From positions 900,501 to 964,500 of the forward strand of contig JAYJMM010000109.1 of NCBI GenBank assembly GCA_037349105.1: a stretch of DNA of 64,000 nucleotides, written 5' to 3'. Origin of the DNA: Limnomonas spitsbergensis (Eukaryota > Chlorophyta > Chlorophyceae > Chlamydomonadales). The notes beneath the pieces were generated by a model. It did no database searches. It was not told where the DNA came from and was given only the letters and a program-made list of their open reading frames with translations. Every line of letters begins with the position of its first letter. Position 1 is the stretch's first letter. Shown piece by piece: positions 27,901 through 39,900 of this stretch. The position numbers and the translations under genes are program-made.

Positions 27901-30900
27901 CCTCCACCCACCCCCCTCACATGTTTTATACTCCCTCCTCCTCCTGTTACCGCACCGGACAGCCCTCTCCCCTCACATATGTCCCCTCTCGCTAACCCTA
28001 AACCCTGAACCCTGAACCCTGAACCCCAACCCCGTCTCAAATCAAGACTTATGCGTCAATAATAGATTACCTGTATCCCGCATCGGCTATAACCGGTACG
28101 TGAACCCGGTATTTTTGTCTGCGACACATGTGCGAACAGGTTCCTTTTTCCTGCATCGCCCCGGTGCGGTCCTCTGCGGGCGGCGCGGGGTCCCAGGCGG
28201 GGTCCCAGACATCACAGGATGGTGAGGAGCCACTCCAGCTGCTGCCCGGGGGCTGCCTGCCGCACGTACGTCGTGTCGTGGCCAAGCGTGGCTCGTTCGC
28301 CTTCTTGGTGGCGAATTCGTCCAATGAAGGGGACGAGGCCGGCCATGGCATGGCGGGTAGCGCGCCGACTGCGGACGCACTGCTGCGGCAGATGTACCAG
28401 TCAGTGGACACAGGTGGGCTGGGGGTGGGCTGGTGGGTGGGTGGACGGAAGGAGGAGAAGGTCCCCATTTAGTAGGCACAGGTGGGCTTGTGGTGGGCTG
28501 GTGGAGTAGTGGTGGGTGGGTGGACGGAAGGAGGAGAAGGTCCTCATTTAGTAGGCACAGGTGGGCTGGGGGTGGGCTGGTGGGTGGGTGGACGGAAGGA
28601 GGAGAAGGTCCCCATTTAGTAGAGAGTAGGGACAGGTGGGCTGGTGGTGGGCTGGTGGGTGGGTGGGCGGAAGGAGGAGAAGGTCCCCATTTAGTAGAGA
28701 GTAGGGACAGGTGGGCTGGGGGTGGGCTGGTGGGTGGGTGGATGGAAGGAGGAGAAGGTCCCCATTTAATAGGCACAGGTGGGCGGGGGGTGAGCCGGTG
28801 GGTGGGTAAGCGGGAGGTGTGAGGTATCCTATTCAGTGGATACAGGTGGGCAGTAGGTGGGCTAGTGGGTGAGACATGACGCAGGGGGGAGGAGAGATGG
28901 GCCGGGGAAATTTGCAGGCCCCCGTTTACCGCTGTGCCCCACCGTGCCTGCGCTGCACTGCTCGCAGGCGCTACACCCTGAGCCCTGAACTTTGTACTGC
29001 CTTCCCATCAGGTTTAAACCATGAACCCTCAACCCTGTGCCACACTCTCGGGCTAACCCTGGAACCCTGAACCCTGAGCCCTGCACTTCCTGGCAGGCGC
29101 TGCACCTTAAGCCCTGAACCCTGAACCCTGCACTCCTCGCAGGCGGCTCGGACTTCCCCCGCCTGTCCTCCCGCCCCGCCTCCAAGGACTACTCTTCCTT
29201 CACCATGACCAAGGAGGCATCCATGAGCTCCGTGCTGGGGTCGGTGGATATTACCAACTTCCATCCGCCTCGCGTGCCGCCCAGCGGCCCCGGCACGGCC
29301 TGGGCCCGGGGCACCGACTCGCCGGACACTGCGGGGATGACGACCATGCCGGCCATGTCCAGGCGCTCTGATATTGCCGCAGCCGCTGCGGCAACGGCCA
29401 CGTCAGCATCTGTGGGCTCGGGCGATGCACGGGCTCGGCACGCAGTTGCAGACTCGTTGGCGTCGTCGCCGCGTAACCGTGTGCCTAGTAGCTGCGGGCC
29501 GAAGTCGGGAGCTAGGTGGGTGGGGCGTGGAGCTAAATGTGGCCGTGAGATGTCTTTGGCTCGTGTGTTTGTGTGTCTGTGTAGTGTGCAACGAGGAGCC
29601 TGGAACTAGGCCCATATAATGTTTCCTTGACGCCAATCGGATAAGAATGCCCGTACCCACAGGCTTATTTTTAAGATCTAGATCTGAAATCCCCAAATTA
29701 TACCCCCATGTTATACCCCCATGTTATAAACCCATGTGCATGTCGGCAGGTGGTATCTCTCTGATGGGACCTACGGTAGCGTTGCAGACGGCATGTCCAA
29801 TGATGAAGGGAGCATGCTCAGCGGCACCGGAAGGTGTGTGGAAGCTGGTATTGTGGGCAGGGGTAGGGCGGGAAGGTGAGGAGGTGTGTGGAAGCTGGTG
29901 TCGTGGGCAGGGGCAGGGCAGGGTAGGTGGGGAGGTGTGTGGAAGCTGGTATTGTGGGCAGGGGTAGGGCAGGGTAGGTGAGGAGGTGTGTGGAAGCTGG
30001 TATTGTGGGCAGGGGCAGGGCGGGGTAGGTGAGGAGGTGTGTGGAAGCTGGTATTGTGGGCAGGGGTAGGGCAGGGTAGGTGGGGAGGTGTGTGGAAGCT
30101 GGTATCGTGGGCAGGGGCAAGGCGGGTAAGTGAGGAGGTGTGTGGAAGCTGGTATTGTGGGCAGGGGTAGGGAGGGTAGGTGAGGAGGTGTGTGGAAGCT
30201 GGTATTGTGGGCAGGGGCAGGGCGGGTAGGTGGGGAGGTGTGTGGAAGCTGGTGTTGTGGGCAGGGGTAGGGCGGGTAGGTGGGGAGGTGTGTGGAAGCT
30301 GGTATTGTGGGCAGGGGTAGGGCGGTTAGGTGGGGAGGTGTGTGGAAGCTGGTATTGTGGGCAGGGGCAGGGCGGGGTAGGTGAGGAGGTGTGTGGAAGC
30401 TGGTATTGTGGGCAGGGTAGGTGGGAATGTGTGTGGAAGCTGGTATTGTGGGCAGGGGCAGGGCGGGGTAGGTGGGGAGATGTGTGGAAGCTGGTATTGT
30501 GGGCAGGGGTAGGGCAGGGTAGGTGGGGTGGTGTGTGGAGGCTGGTATTGTGGGCAGGGGTAGGACGGGTAGGTGAGGAGGTGTGTGGAAGCTGGTATCG
30601 TGGGCAGGGGTAGGGCGGGTAGGTGAGGAGGTGTGTGGAAGCTGGTATTGTGGGCAGGGGTAGGGCAGGGTAGGTGGGGAGGTGTGTGGAAGCTGGTATT
30701 GTGGGTAGGGGTAGGACGGGTAGGTGAGGAGGTGTGTGGAAGCTGGTATTGTGGGCAGGGGCATGGCGGGTAGGTGAGGAGGTGTGTGGAAGCTGGTATC
30801 GTGGGCAGGGGTAGGGCGGGTAGGTGAGGAGGTGTGTGGAAGCTGGTATTGTGGGTAGGGGTAGGGCGGGGTAGGTGGGGAGGTGTGTGGAAGCTGGTAT

Positions 30901-33900
30901 TGTGGGCTGGCGGACAGTGGGACTGTGGTGGATGGTGCATGGCATATGTGCGGAAGTTGGTAATGTGGTCTGATCGTGACAGGGGCAGGGGCAGGGCGGG
31001 CCAGGCAGGAGTTGTTATGAATTTATAATTAAAAATTACGAATTCGCTGGATGCCTGTATCTGGAGGGGATGTACTATTTTCATCAAAATAGAAATGACT
31101 AGCGGTAAACACAATGCAGGTCTGGAAGCGCCTGTGTTTCAACCTCTTCTCTCTTAGGCTGATGCTGCTGTCTCTGTTCCCCATGTTCTTCCCACCCGCT
31201 CTACCTGGCCCTTTCGAAATAGGCTGCCGGGAAGATGCGCAGGTTGGGCGGGGTCATGACACTGACTGAAGGAGGGTATCAAAAATACTGCCCTTACTTG
31301 TCTTGTCTGAGATGGGGAACAGGGAGTGGGAGGATGCTGGAGAAGCATGGAAGGTCGACCAGCATCATGTGTCAGCTCTGTTACAAGAACGAAAGAAAGC
31401 TACGCCCTGTGAGGGCGTGGAGGTTAATGAAACAACGCAGCTTGGGGCCGTAGCCACATCCGCGCCGTTACGCTCTGTTACACTGACCCTGTGTGCCGCT
31501 CTGCTGCTGCAGCCTGTGGGACAAGTCCTTTGGCTCTCACAACCAGCCCTCACCCAAGCTCATGACACTCATGGCCGTTCAAGATGCAAGGTATGGAAAT
31601 GAATTGTAAACATATGAATGCAGATCTCCACGCCCTAACAGGCCGTAGCTCTCTTTCTTTCTTGCAGGGGCCTCCATATTTAGAGCAGGGTGCTAAGAGG
31701 GAGGTCGGGAAGGGTCAGAGCTCATAACGCGTGGCTGGGCCGAATGGGGTGCAGGAACTAGGTGGAAATAATGAAAGGCCATGGAGAAACGCCTCACAGT
31801 CTCTCTTTTTATAGCCGCACCTTTTTCCGAGGCTGCGCATGGAGGACCCTTTCGCTAGCATTGTTTGCTTGACCCCAACCACATCCCTTTCAAATCTGAT
31901 GCCCTGCTACCAAATACTTTCCAAACAAATGAGAATATACTCACAAGACAATACAAATGCCCCCTATGATCCCTTGGACCCCTTCAACAACAAGATAGCC
32001 CCCCCAACCCCCCAACCACCATTATAGATGGTCCCTCTAGTCTATACAATCGTGTCCCACTGCCCCCCCACCATCCCTTGGACCTCTGATGTACAAGACT
32101 GATGCCCCCCACCATCCCTTGGTCCCCTGATGTACAAGACTGATGCCCCCCACCATCCCTTGGTCCCCTGACATACAAGACCGCCCCCTCCACCCCACAA
32201 TCCCTTGGTTCCCTGACATACAAGACCGCCCCCTCCATCCCACTATTCTATATCCCCATCACATGCCATCTGCTGATCCATGTCCAGACCCTAAACCCTG
32301 AATCCTGTATATTTTTGAAATCCTTTAGCAGCGCCCGACCGTCCTCGTCTCGCCCGCGATTGACGCGGAATCGCTCGGTGGTCACGGACATTGCAGTGCC
32401 TGAACAGCGCAACAGGTGATTTTTTGTGTTCACGTCTCAGGTTTTAAGGGTTGGGCGGCTGGCCTCACACCTTGTGTGATTCCAAGCATAGATGGTGGGT
32501 GGAGCAACACACCCCTTGCAACAGCCTGTGCAACAACAAGTTTGTTAAGCAACATTTGCAACAACATGTTCTGTGGCCTGGCGTTGTACGGAAACCAGCA
32601 TTTGTTTTCGCATTAATTTGTTTGCGTCCCCCCCCCCCAAAGCGTGTCCAATGTACTGCCTGATGTACTGCCAGGTCTCCCCAGCGAAGCCTCTCCTCTG
32701 TGGAGCTTTCGAGCCTGGCCCACAGCATCCGTAGGCATCACAGCATCGACCTCCACGCGATCAACTTGAAGGCCGCCGCTGCCGCTACTGCATCCAAGGG
32801 TAGCAAATCGCGGTCGAGATGCGGAAAAACAGATCCCGAGGGCGGGATGCCTCGACATCGGATCGACGGTGCCGAGGATTTTAGCGCCGAGCGCCATTTG
32901 ATCGTGCGTCCCCCAAGCTTCAGCACGCTTCAACAGTGGAGAAGGCCGGAGCTGCAGGAACCCACAGGTGTGGACAGAGGTGTGGACTGTGGACTGCCAA
33001 ATTTTGAATTTGCTTAGGGCACACGAATCACTCTAGTAGGTTTGTCGATTCGCTGTTTGATACGGTACACAGATGATATATTTCTACGAAGTACTCCCTG
33101 ATGCCCTTGCGTGAAGGCTACTGAACCGATGGCTCTCTTGCCAAAACTTGCACTGCGCAGAAAAGGATGGGGACAGAACCTGGGGCCTGAGGGCCTTAAT
33201 GATCAACTTGCTTGGCATTGAAAATCCATGCATAGGAGCCTACCCTATGCACGTGCCAAAGATACATGAACGACCTGTGTTCATGAAAGTGCCTCAAGCT
33301 TTGTGTCAAGGCGTGAGGCCTCAGAATTTGAGTCTTCCACCCGAAGTCCTTTGTCAAAGCTCGACATGAGGGAGCTAGCAACGCGCTAAATGCCCGCTTG
33401 GTTGCGCACTTCAGCTCACACCCGAGACGTTACAGCCCCCCGCCCTGTTGGCTCATGCCTCATTGCCTCACCCCGTCCAACGCTTGCCTCAACCCACCTT
33501 CTTCATCCACAAACAACCCAACTTATTGTCCCACTGATGCGCAGGAGCGTCTGATGCAGCCGCCGCAGCAGCAGGAGCAGGCGCATCAGCAGCTGCTGAA
33601 TCCCCGTCAGCAGCGATCCTGACATCCGAACCTCCGTCAGCATCATCCCCGTTTGCAGACTCCCCGTCACTGGATTCCCTGCTGGTTGCGTCTCAGACGG
33701 CAGGAATCCCGACGGAAGCTGATCCCCCGGCCACCTCCCTTCGAGCAGCAGATCCCCCTTCATCTGCGCCCCTGCCAGAAGCTGATCCCCCCCCAGGTGC
33801 GACCCGGTCCTCCGGAAGCCCTGCTCCTTCAGCGGCGCCTCAGCCAGCTGCCGACTCCCCAACAGCCGGGCTCCATTCCTCCTTGGGCGCCGGGAGCAAA

Positions 33901-36900
33901 TCCTCCCAGCTCTGGTGCAGCGACCTGACGCTGTTCCCCTCGCAGCAAAACGCCAGGCAGCCTCACGACCCCTCGGCACAGACCTTTCATTCAGCGGGAC
34001 ATTCCCGCAGGTCACCAGGGCCGGCCGGCAACTCTACGGGGCTTTGCCGTAAGTCCACAGGTTCCCGGGACCCCACCATTGCGGGCCTCACGGCCCCGGC
34101 CTCCATCCGCAAGCCCTTCCAGTTCCTGCTCGAGCTGGACTCGCAGGAAGCAAGCACCGCGCCCAACAGCTGGGGCGCTAACATGCTGTATGAGGAGGAG
34201 CAGGAGGAGGAGGAGGGGGATGTGAGGGGGGAGGAGGCATTGAATGATGAGGGGGAGGAACAGGAGGAGGAGGAAGAAGAGGAGGAGGACAGGGAGAAGG
34301 GGAGCGGCTTGTGCTGGCACAGCTTGGAGGCTTTTCCATTTCATGATCCGCTCACGGATAGACAAGTAAGCTGAGGCCAAGGCCAAGCCAAGGCCAATCA
34401 CCTTGCAATCTCTCGTTGCTTGCAATTGACACATTGCCCTTTGCGTGAGGGTTAAGGGCAAGGCGTCACCCCCTGTCTGTACCCTGGTCCTTCGGCCCTC
34501 CATCGGTCCACCCTACAACCTGATCCCACCACCGTAAACCCTGATCCTTACACCCTAACCCACACACCTCATGACCTAATTCCATTTGATGGAACCCCGG
34601 TGGCATGAGTCGCGGCCATGCCCCACCTAAGACGGTGCCGCTAATGCATGCCATGAAGAGCCATGCATGTGGAGATCCAAAACCTTTTTCCCGGTGGTGA
34701 ACCGTATCCCTGTGGGCAGCATGTACAAACGTAGACCAAAGACCCAACACAAAGCGCAAGTGTGGGAAGTCTGCCAGCAGCATCGAGCCTGTGGTCATGG
34801 AGCTTGCCCGGCTCATTTTCAGGGTCGGCCGTGGAGCCATGGCAGGCCACATGCGCAGTACCACTCTTAAATTTGAATCGCCGTTGCATATTATTGTTAT
34901 GTGACAAACATCTTTTGAACGCCCCACCCGCTATTTTTTCTAGTCTTCTTCTGGGCAATGCTCACCGACTGCCCACCCTTCCCACTGCTGCACCCAGATG
35001 ATACTTAATGCTCAACAGTAAACCCTTTTGTTCCCGTACACTATGATTCAAAAAAAAAACCTGAAGCCTAATTCCTGCTGAAGTTGTAACCCCTTTTGCC
35101 CCTAGATGCTGCTCTACTGTTCTGACCCCCAAGCCGAATGCAAAGCCTCTACACCAAGAGGTATCACAGGGTTTAGGGTATAGCCTAAACCCTGAACCCT
35201 AAACTTGCCTGAAAGGAGCGACAGTTCGGCCACGTCCGGTGCATCCTTACGACCCCCCTATCCCCTAGAAGCGACACTCCTTTCGGTAGGTCTTACCCCT
35301 ATGTGTCCTCAGACGACGCTTGACGGTGTGACACCTGACCCTTTGTGTCCTCTCAGATGACGCTGCTCCTCCAGCGTGACGTGACGGCACGCACGGTGAT
35401 GGAAAAGAGGATGTGCAACCTGACCGAGGCGCAACTCAACATGCTGGAACAGGTGTGTGGGTGTGTGTGGGGGGGGGGCAGGGGTATGAAGTTTAAGGGT
35501 GAAAGGGTTCAGGTTGAGGGTTATTTCAACATGCTCGAACAGGTGTGTGTGTGGGGGGGCAGGGCTGTTGGATTTATTGGGTGAAAGGAAGAGGTCGGGT
35601 TTATGTATAAGTTCAACAAGCGGGAAGGTTGGTGCTAATACTGGAAATACTGGAAATTAAAACGTAAACTTGACCCTAAACCCTGCCCCCCTGCCTCCAG
35701 ATGTACTTAACCCTAAAACCCATCCCCCTGACTCAAGATGTACTTAACCCTAAACCCTCCCTCCGTACCTCCAGATGTTTCCGCGTCATGTCCTGGAGTA
35801 CATGGTGTCGGGGAGCTCCCGCGCCAGCAAGGCGGTCGGCAGCCTGGCCACCTCGCACCAGAACGTGACCATCATGTTCATGGACATCGTGGGCTTCACA
35901 ACCATGAGCAAGGAAGTGGCACCTGCTCAGGTGGGTAGGGGGGATGGGCAAGAGGGGGGGGGGGGGGGGCGACTGCCAAATTGGTGTGTTGGCGGGGGGG
36001 GGGGCGGAGAGGCAAGAGGGGGGAGGGGGAGCGACTGCCAAATTGGTGTGTTGGCGGGGGGGGGGCGGAGAGGCAAGAGGGGGGAGGGGGAGCGACTGCC
36101 AAATTGGTGTGTTGGCAGGGGGGGAGGGGCGGAGAGGCAAGAGGGGGGAGGGGGAGCGACTGCCAAATTCGTGTGTTGGCGGGGGGGGGGGCGGAGAGGC
36201 AAGAGGGGGGAGGGGGAGCGACTGCCAAATTCGTGTGTTGGCAGGGGGGGGGGCGGAGAGGCAAGAGGGGAGAGGGGGAGCGACTGCCAAATTGGTGTGT
36301 TGGCAGGGGGGGGGGGGCGGAGGGGCAAGAGGGGAGAGGGGGAGCGACTGCCAAATTGGTGTGTTGGCAGGGGGGGGGGGGTGGAGAGGCAAGAGGGGGG
36401 AGGGGGAGCGACTGCCAAATTGGTGTGTTGGCAGGGGGGGGCGGAGAGGCAAGAGGGGGGAGGGGGAGCGACTGCCAAATTGGTGTGTTGGCGGGGGGGG
36501 GGTGGAGGGGCAAGAGGGGGGAGGGGGAGCGACTGCCAAATTGGTGTGTTGGCGGGGGGGGGGTGGAGGGGCAAGAGGGGGGAGGGGGGGGCGACTGCCA
36601 AATTGGTGTGTTGGCAGGGGGGGGGCGGAGAGGCAAGAGGGGGGAGGGGGAGCGACTGCCAAATTGGTGTGTTGGCGGGGGGGGGGCGGAGGGGCAAGAG
36701 GGGGGAGGGGGAGCGACTGCCAAATTGGTGTGTTGGCGGGGGGGGGGGGCGGAGAGGCAAGAGGGGGGGGGGGGGCGACTGCCAAATTGGTGTGTTGGCG
36801 GGGGGGGGGGCGGAGAGGCAAGAGGGGGGGGGGGGGGCGACTGCCAAATTGGTGTGTTGGCGGGGGGGGGGCGGAGAGGCAAGAGGGGGGGGGGGGGGCG

Positions 36901-39900
36901 ACTGCCAAATTGGTGTGTTGGCGGGGGGGGGGCGGAGGGGCAAGAGGGGGGAGGGGGAGCGACTGCCAAATTGGTGTGTTGGCGGGGGGGGGGGTGAAGA
37001 GGCAAGAGAGGGGAGGGGGGGCGACTGCCAAATTGGTGTGTTGGCGGGGGGGGGGCGGAGAGGCAAGAGGGGGGAGGGGGAGCGACTGCCAAATTGGTGT
37101 GTTGGCAGGTGGGGGGAGCGGAGAGGCAAGAGGGGGGAGGGGGAGCGACTGCCAAATTGGTGTGTTGGCGGGGGGGGGGATGAAGAGGCAAGAGGGGGGA
37201 GGGGGAGCGACTGCCAAATTGGTGTGTTGGCGGGGGGGGGGGCGGAGAGGCAAGAGGGGGGAGGGGGAGCGACTGCCAAATTGGTGTGTTGGCGGGGGGG
37301 GGTGAAGAGGCAAGAGAGGGGAGGGGGGGCGACTGCCAAATTGGTGTGTTGGCGGGGGGGGGGGCGGAGAGGCAAGAGGGGGGAGGGGGAGCGACTGCCA
37401 AATTGGTGTGTTGGCGGGGGGGGGGCGGAGAGGCAAGAGGGGGGAGGGGGAGCGACTGCCAAATTGGTGTGTTGGCGGGGGGGGGGGCGGAGAGGCAAGA
37501 GGGGGGAGGGGGGGCGACTGCCAAATTGGTGTGTTGGCGGGGGGGGGGTGGAGGGGCAAGAGGGGGGAGGGGGAGCGACTGCCAAATTGGTGTGTTGGCG
37601 GGGGGGGGGCGGAGAGGCAAGAGGGGGGAGGGGGGGGCGACTGCCAAATTGGTGTGTTGGCGGGGGGGGGGATGAAGAGGCAAGAGGGGGGAGGGGGAGC
37701 GACTGCCAAATTGGTGTGTTGGCGGGGGGGGGGCGGAGAGGCAAGAGGGGGGAGGGGGAGCGACTGCCAAATTGGTGTGTTGGCGGGGGGGGGGGCGGAG
37801 AGGCAAGAGGGGGGAGGGGGGGGCGACTGCCAAATTGGTGTGTTGGCGGGGGGGGGGGGGGCGGAGAGGCAAGAGGGGGGAGGGGGAGCGACTGCCAAAT
37901 TGGTGTGTTGGCGGGGGGGGGGGCGGAGAGGCAAGAGGGGGGAGGGGGGGGCGACTGCCAAATTGGTGTGTTGGCGGGGGGGGGGATGAAGAGGCAAGAG
38001 GGGGGAGGGGGGGCGACTGCCAAATTTGTGTGTTGGCGGGGGGGGGGGCGGAGAGGCAAGAGGGGGGAGGGGGAGCGACTGCCAAATTGGTGTGTTGGCG
38101 GGGGGGGGGCGGAGAGGCAAGAGGGGGGAGGGGGGGGCGACTGCCAAATTGGTGTGTTGGCGGGGGGGGGGATGAAGAGGCAAGAGGGGGGAGGGGGAGC
38201 GACTGCCAAATTGGTGTGTTGGCGGTGGGGGGGATGAAGAGGCAAGAGGGGGGAGGGGGGGCGACTGCCAAATTGGTGTGTTGGCGGGGGGGGGGGCGGA
38301 GAGGCAAGAGGGGGGGGGGGGAGCGACTGCCAAATTGGTGTGTTGGCGGGGGGGGGGCGGAGAGGCAAGAGGGGGGAGGGGGAGCGACTGCCAAATTGGT
38401 GTGTTGGCGGGGGGGGGGGTGGAGGGGCAAGAGGGGGGAGGGGGAGCGACTGCCAAATTGGTGTGTTCTTACTTGAGTGGGTTGGGTTGAGCTGGAAGGA
38501 AGGTTAGCTGGTTTGAGAGGGGGGGGGGGGACGGCGGAGGAAGAGCTGGGTGAAAAACTACTGCTAATTGTATGCCACTGCCCATCTTCAGCTACTGCTG
38601 ATCTTAAGCTACTGTCGATCTTCAGCTACTGCTGGTTGTCAGCTTCTGCCAATGTTCTGCCACACTTCAGCTGCACATGGCCTGCCTGGCTGGCAGGCTG
38701 CCGGCTTCCCTGTTTGTTGGACTCCCGGCCGTACAACGATCAACCGTGTAGGGTCTTTGTGCCTCTCTTGGCTTTGTGGCGGCTGTGCCGCAGACTTCCT
38801 GCACCACATATCAGCACTTTCTTAAATCGGAAAGACTTGTGTATTTGAAGCAAAAATAAAAAGCACCGGTACCGAGGGGGGCAAAAAAAAAGCCAGGGAC
38901 TCCATCCCCCCCCAAAGAAGAGCACCCAACGAGCCTACCCCACCCCCCCCACCACCCCGCCTCCAGAACCCATTGAAATTCAAATATCTCAGGCAAAATT
39001 CAAAATTACAGGGCATGTAATGGGTGTTTTTATCAGCTCGTCAAGGCGCTTCTACTGATATATTTCAATTCGTTAGGTGATGACATGCCAACAGTCAACT
39101 AAGAATGACTAAGCTGGTTTCGGGGGGTGTCCTTGGAGCCAAACCCTTCGTGTGGGGGGGCAGGGGGTCACGTGGTAATTCAAGCAACATTTTAGGATGT
39201 AAATGGACTCATGTTGGCAAGGAGAACACATAGGTGCCGCTGCCGGCCTCAACAGACCACCAGAAAAAAAGATACGAGGTGTGTTTGGGGGGGAAACAAA
39301 TATTGGATTTTGTGGGGGACCACCCACCCACCCACCCCCAACTTTGCCCCCCCATATCTGATATCTCCCACCCCCCTGGGCCATTTTTTTTTTAAAACAG
39401 CTATGGAACGCTCTTGTTAAGCTCTACAATTAAGGGGGATGGGGTCGATTTTTTTTGTTTTTGCCCCCCTCTCGACCGGTACCTAAAAATAAATCATTGA
39501 CCGCTATATTTCTGTCGCCGGTATTTTATTTTAGTATAATCTTATGTTCACGTTCCTATGATTGAACCTCCCGCTTGCCTTGAAAGCAGCTCTGCCTCCC
39601 GCCTGCCTTCAGGTAATGGAGTACCTCAACAACCTGTTCACACTTTTTGACGAGCTCATTGACCAGCACGGAGTGTACAAAGTGGAGACGGCTGGGGACT
39701 GGTGAGCGCATACAGGGTTCAGGTTGGATAGCTGGGGACTGGTGAGCGCATACAGGGTTCAGGTTGGATGGCTGGGGACTGGTGAGCGCATACAGGGTTC
39801 AGGTTGGATGGCTGGGGACTGGTGAGCGCATACAGGGTTCAGGTTGGATGGCTGGGGACTGGTGAGCGCATACAGGGTTCAGGTTGGATGGCTGGGGACT

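Noticed and set aside
29724..30945. 346- and 375-codon minus frames rich in Pro/Thr/His
   Set aside because: Antisense reading of the 47-bp intron 6 array; no sequence complexity beyond the repeat.
31669..31900. Two extra exon candidates inside cyclase intron 7
   Set aside because: Both acceptors (31,668 and 31,815) give a stop in the required phase; skipping to exon 8 keeps the frame.
35733..38456. 907-codon minus frame and 820-844-codon frames on both strands
   Set aside because: They are translations of the 60-bp array of intron 12. A period close to a multiple of three keeps all frames open, and real cyclase exons (35,775-35,930) overlap them.
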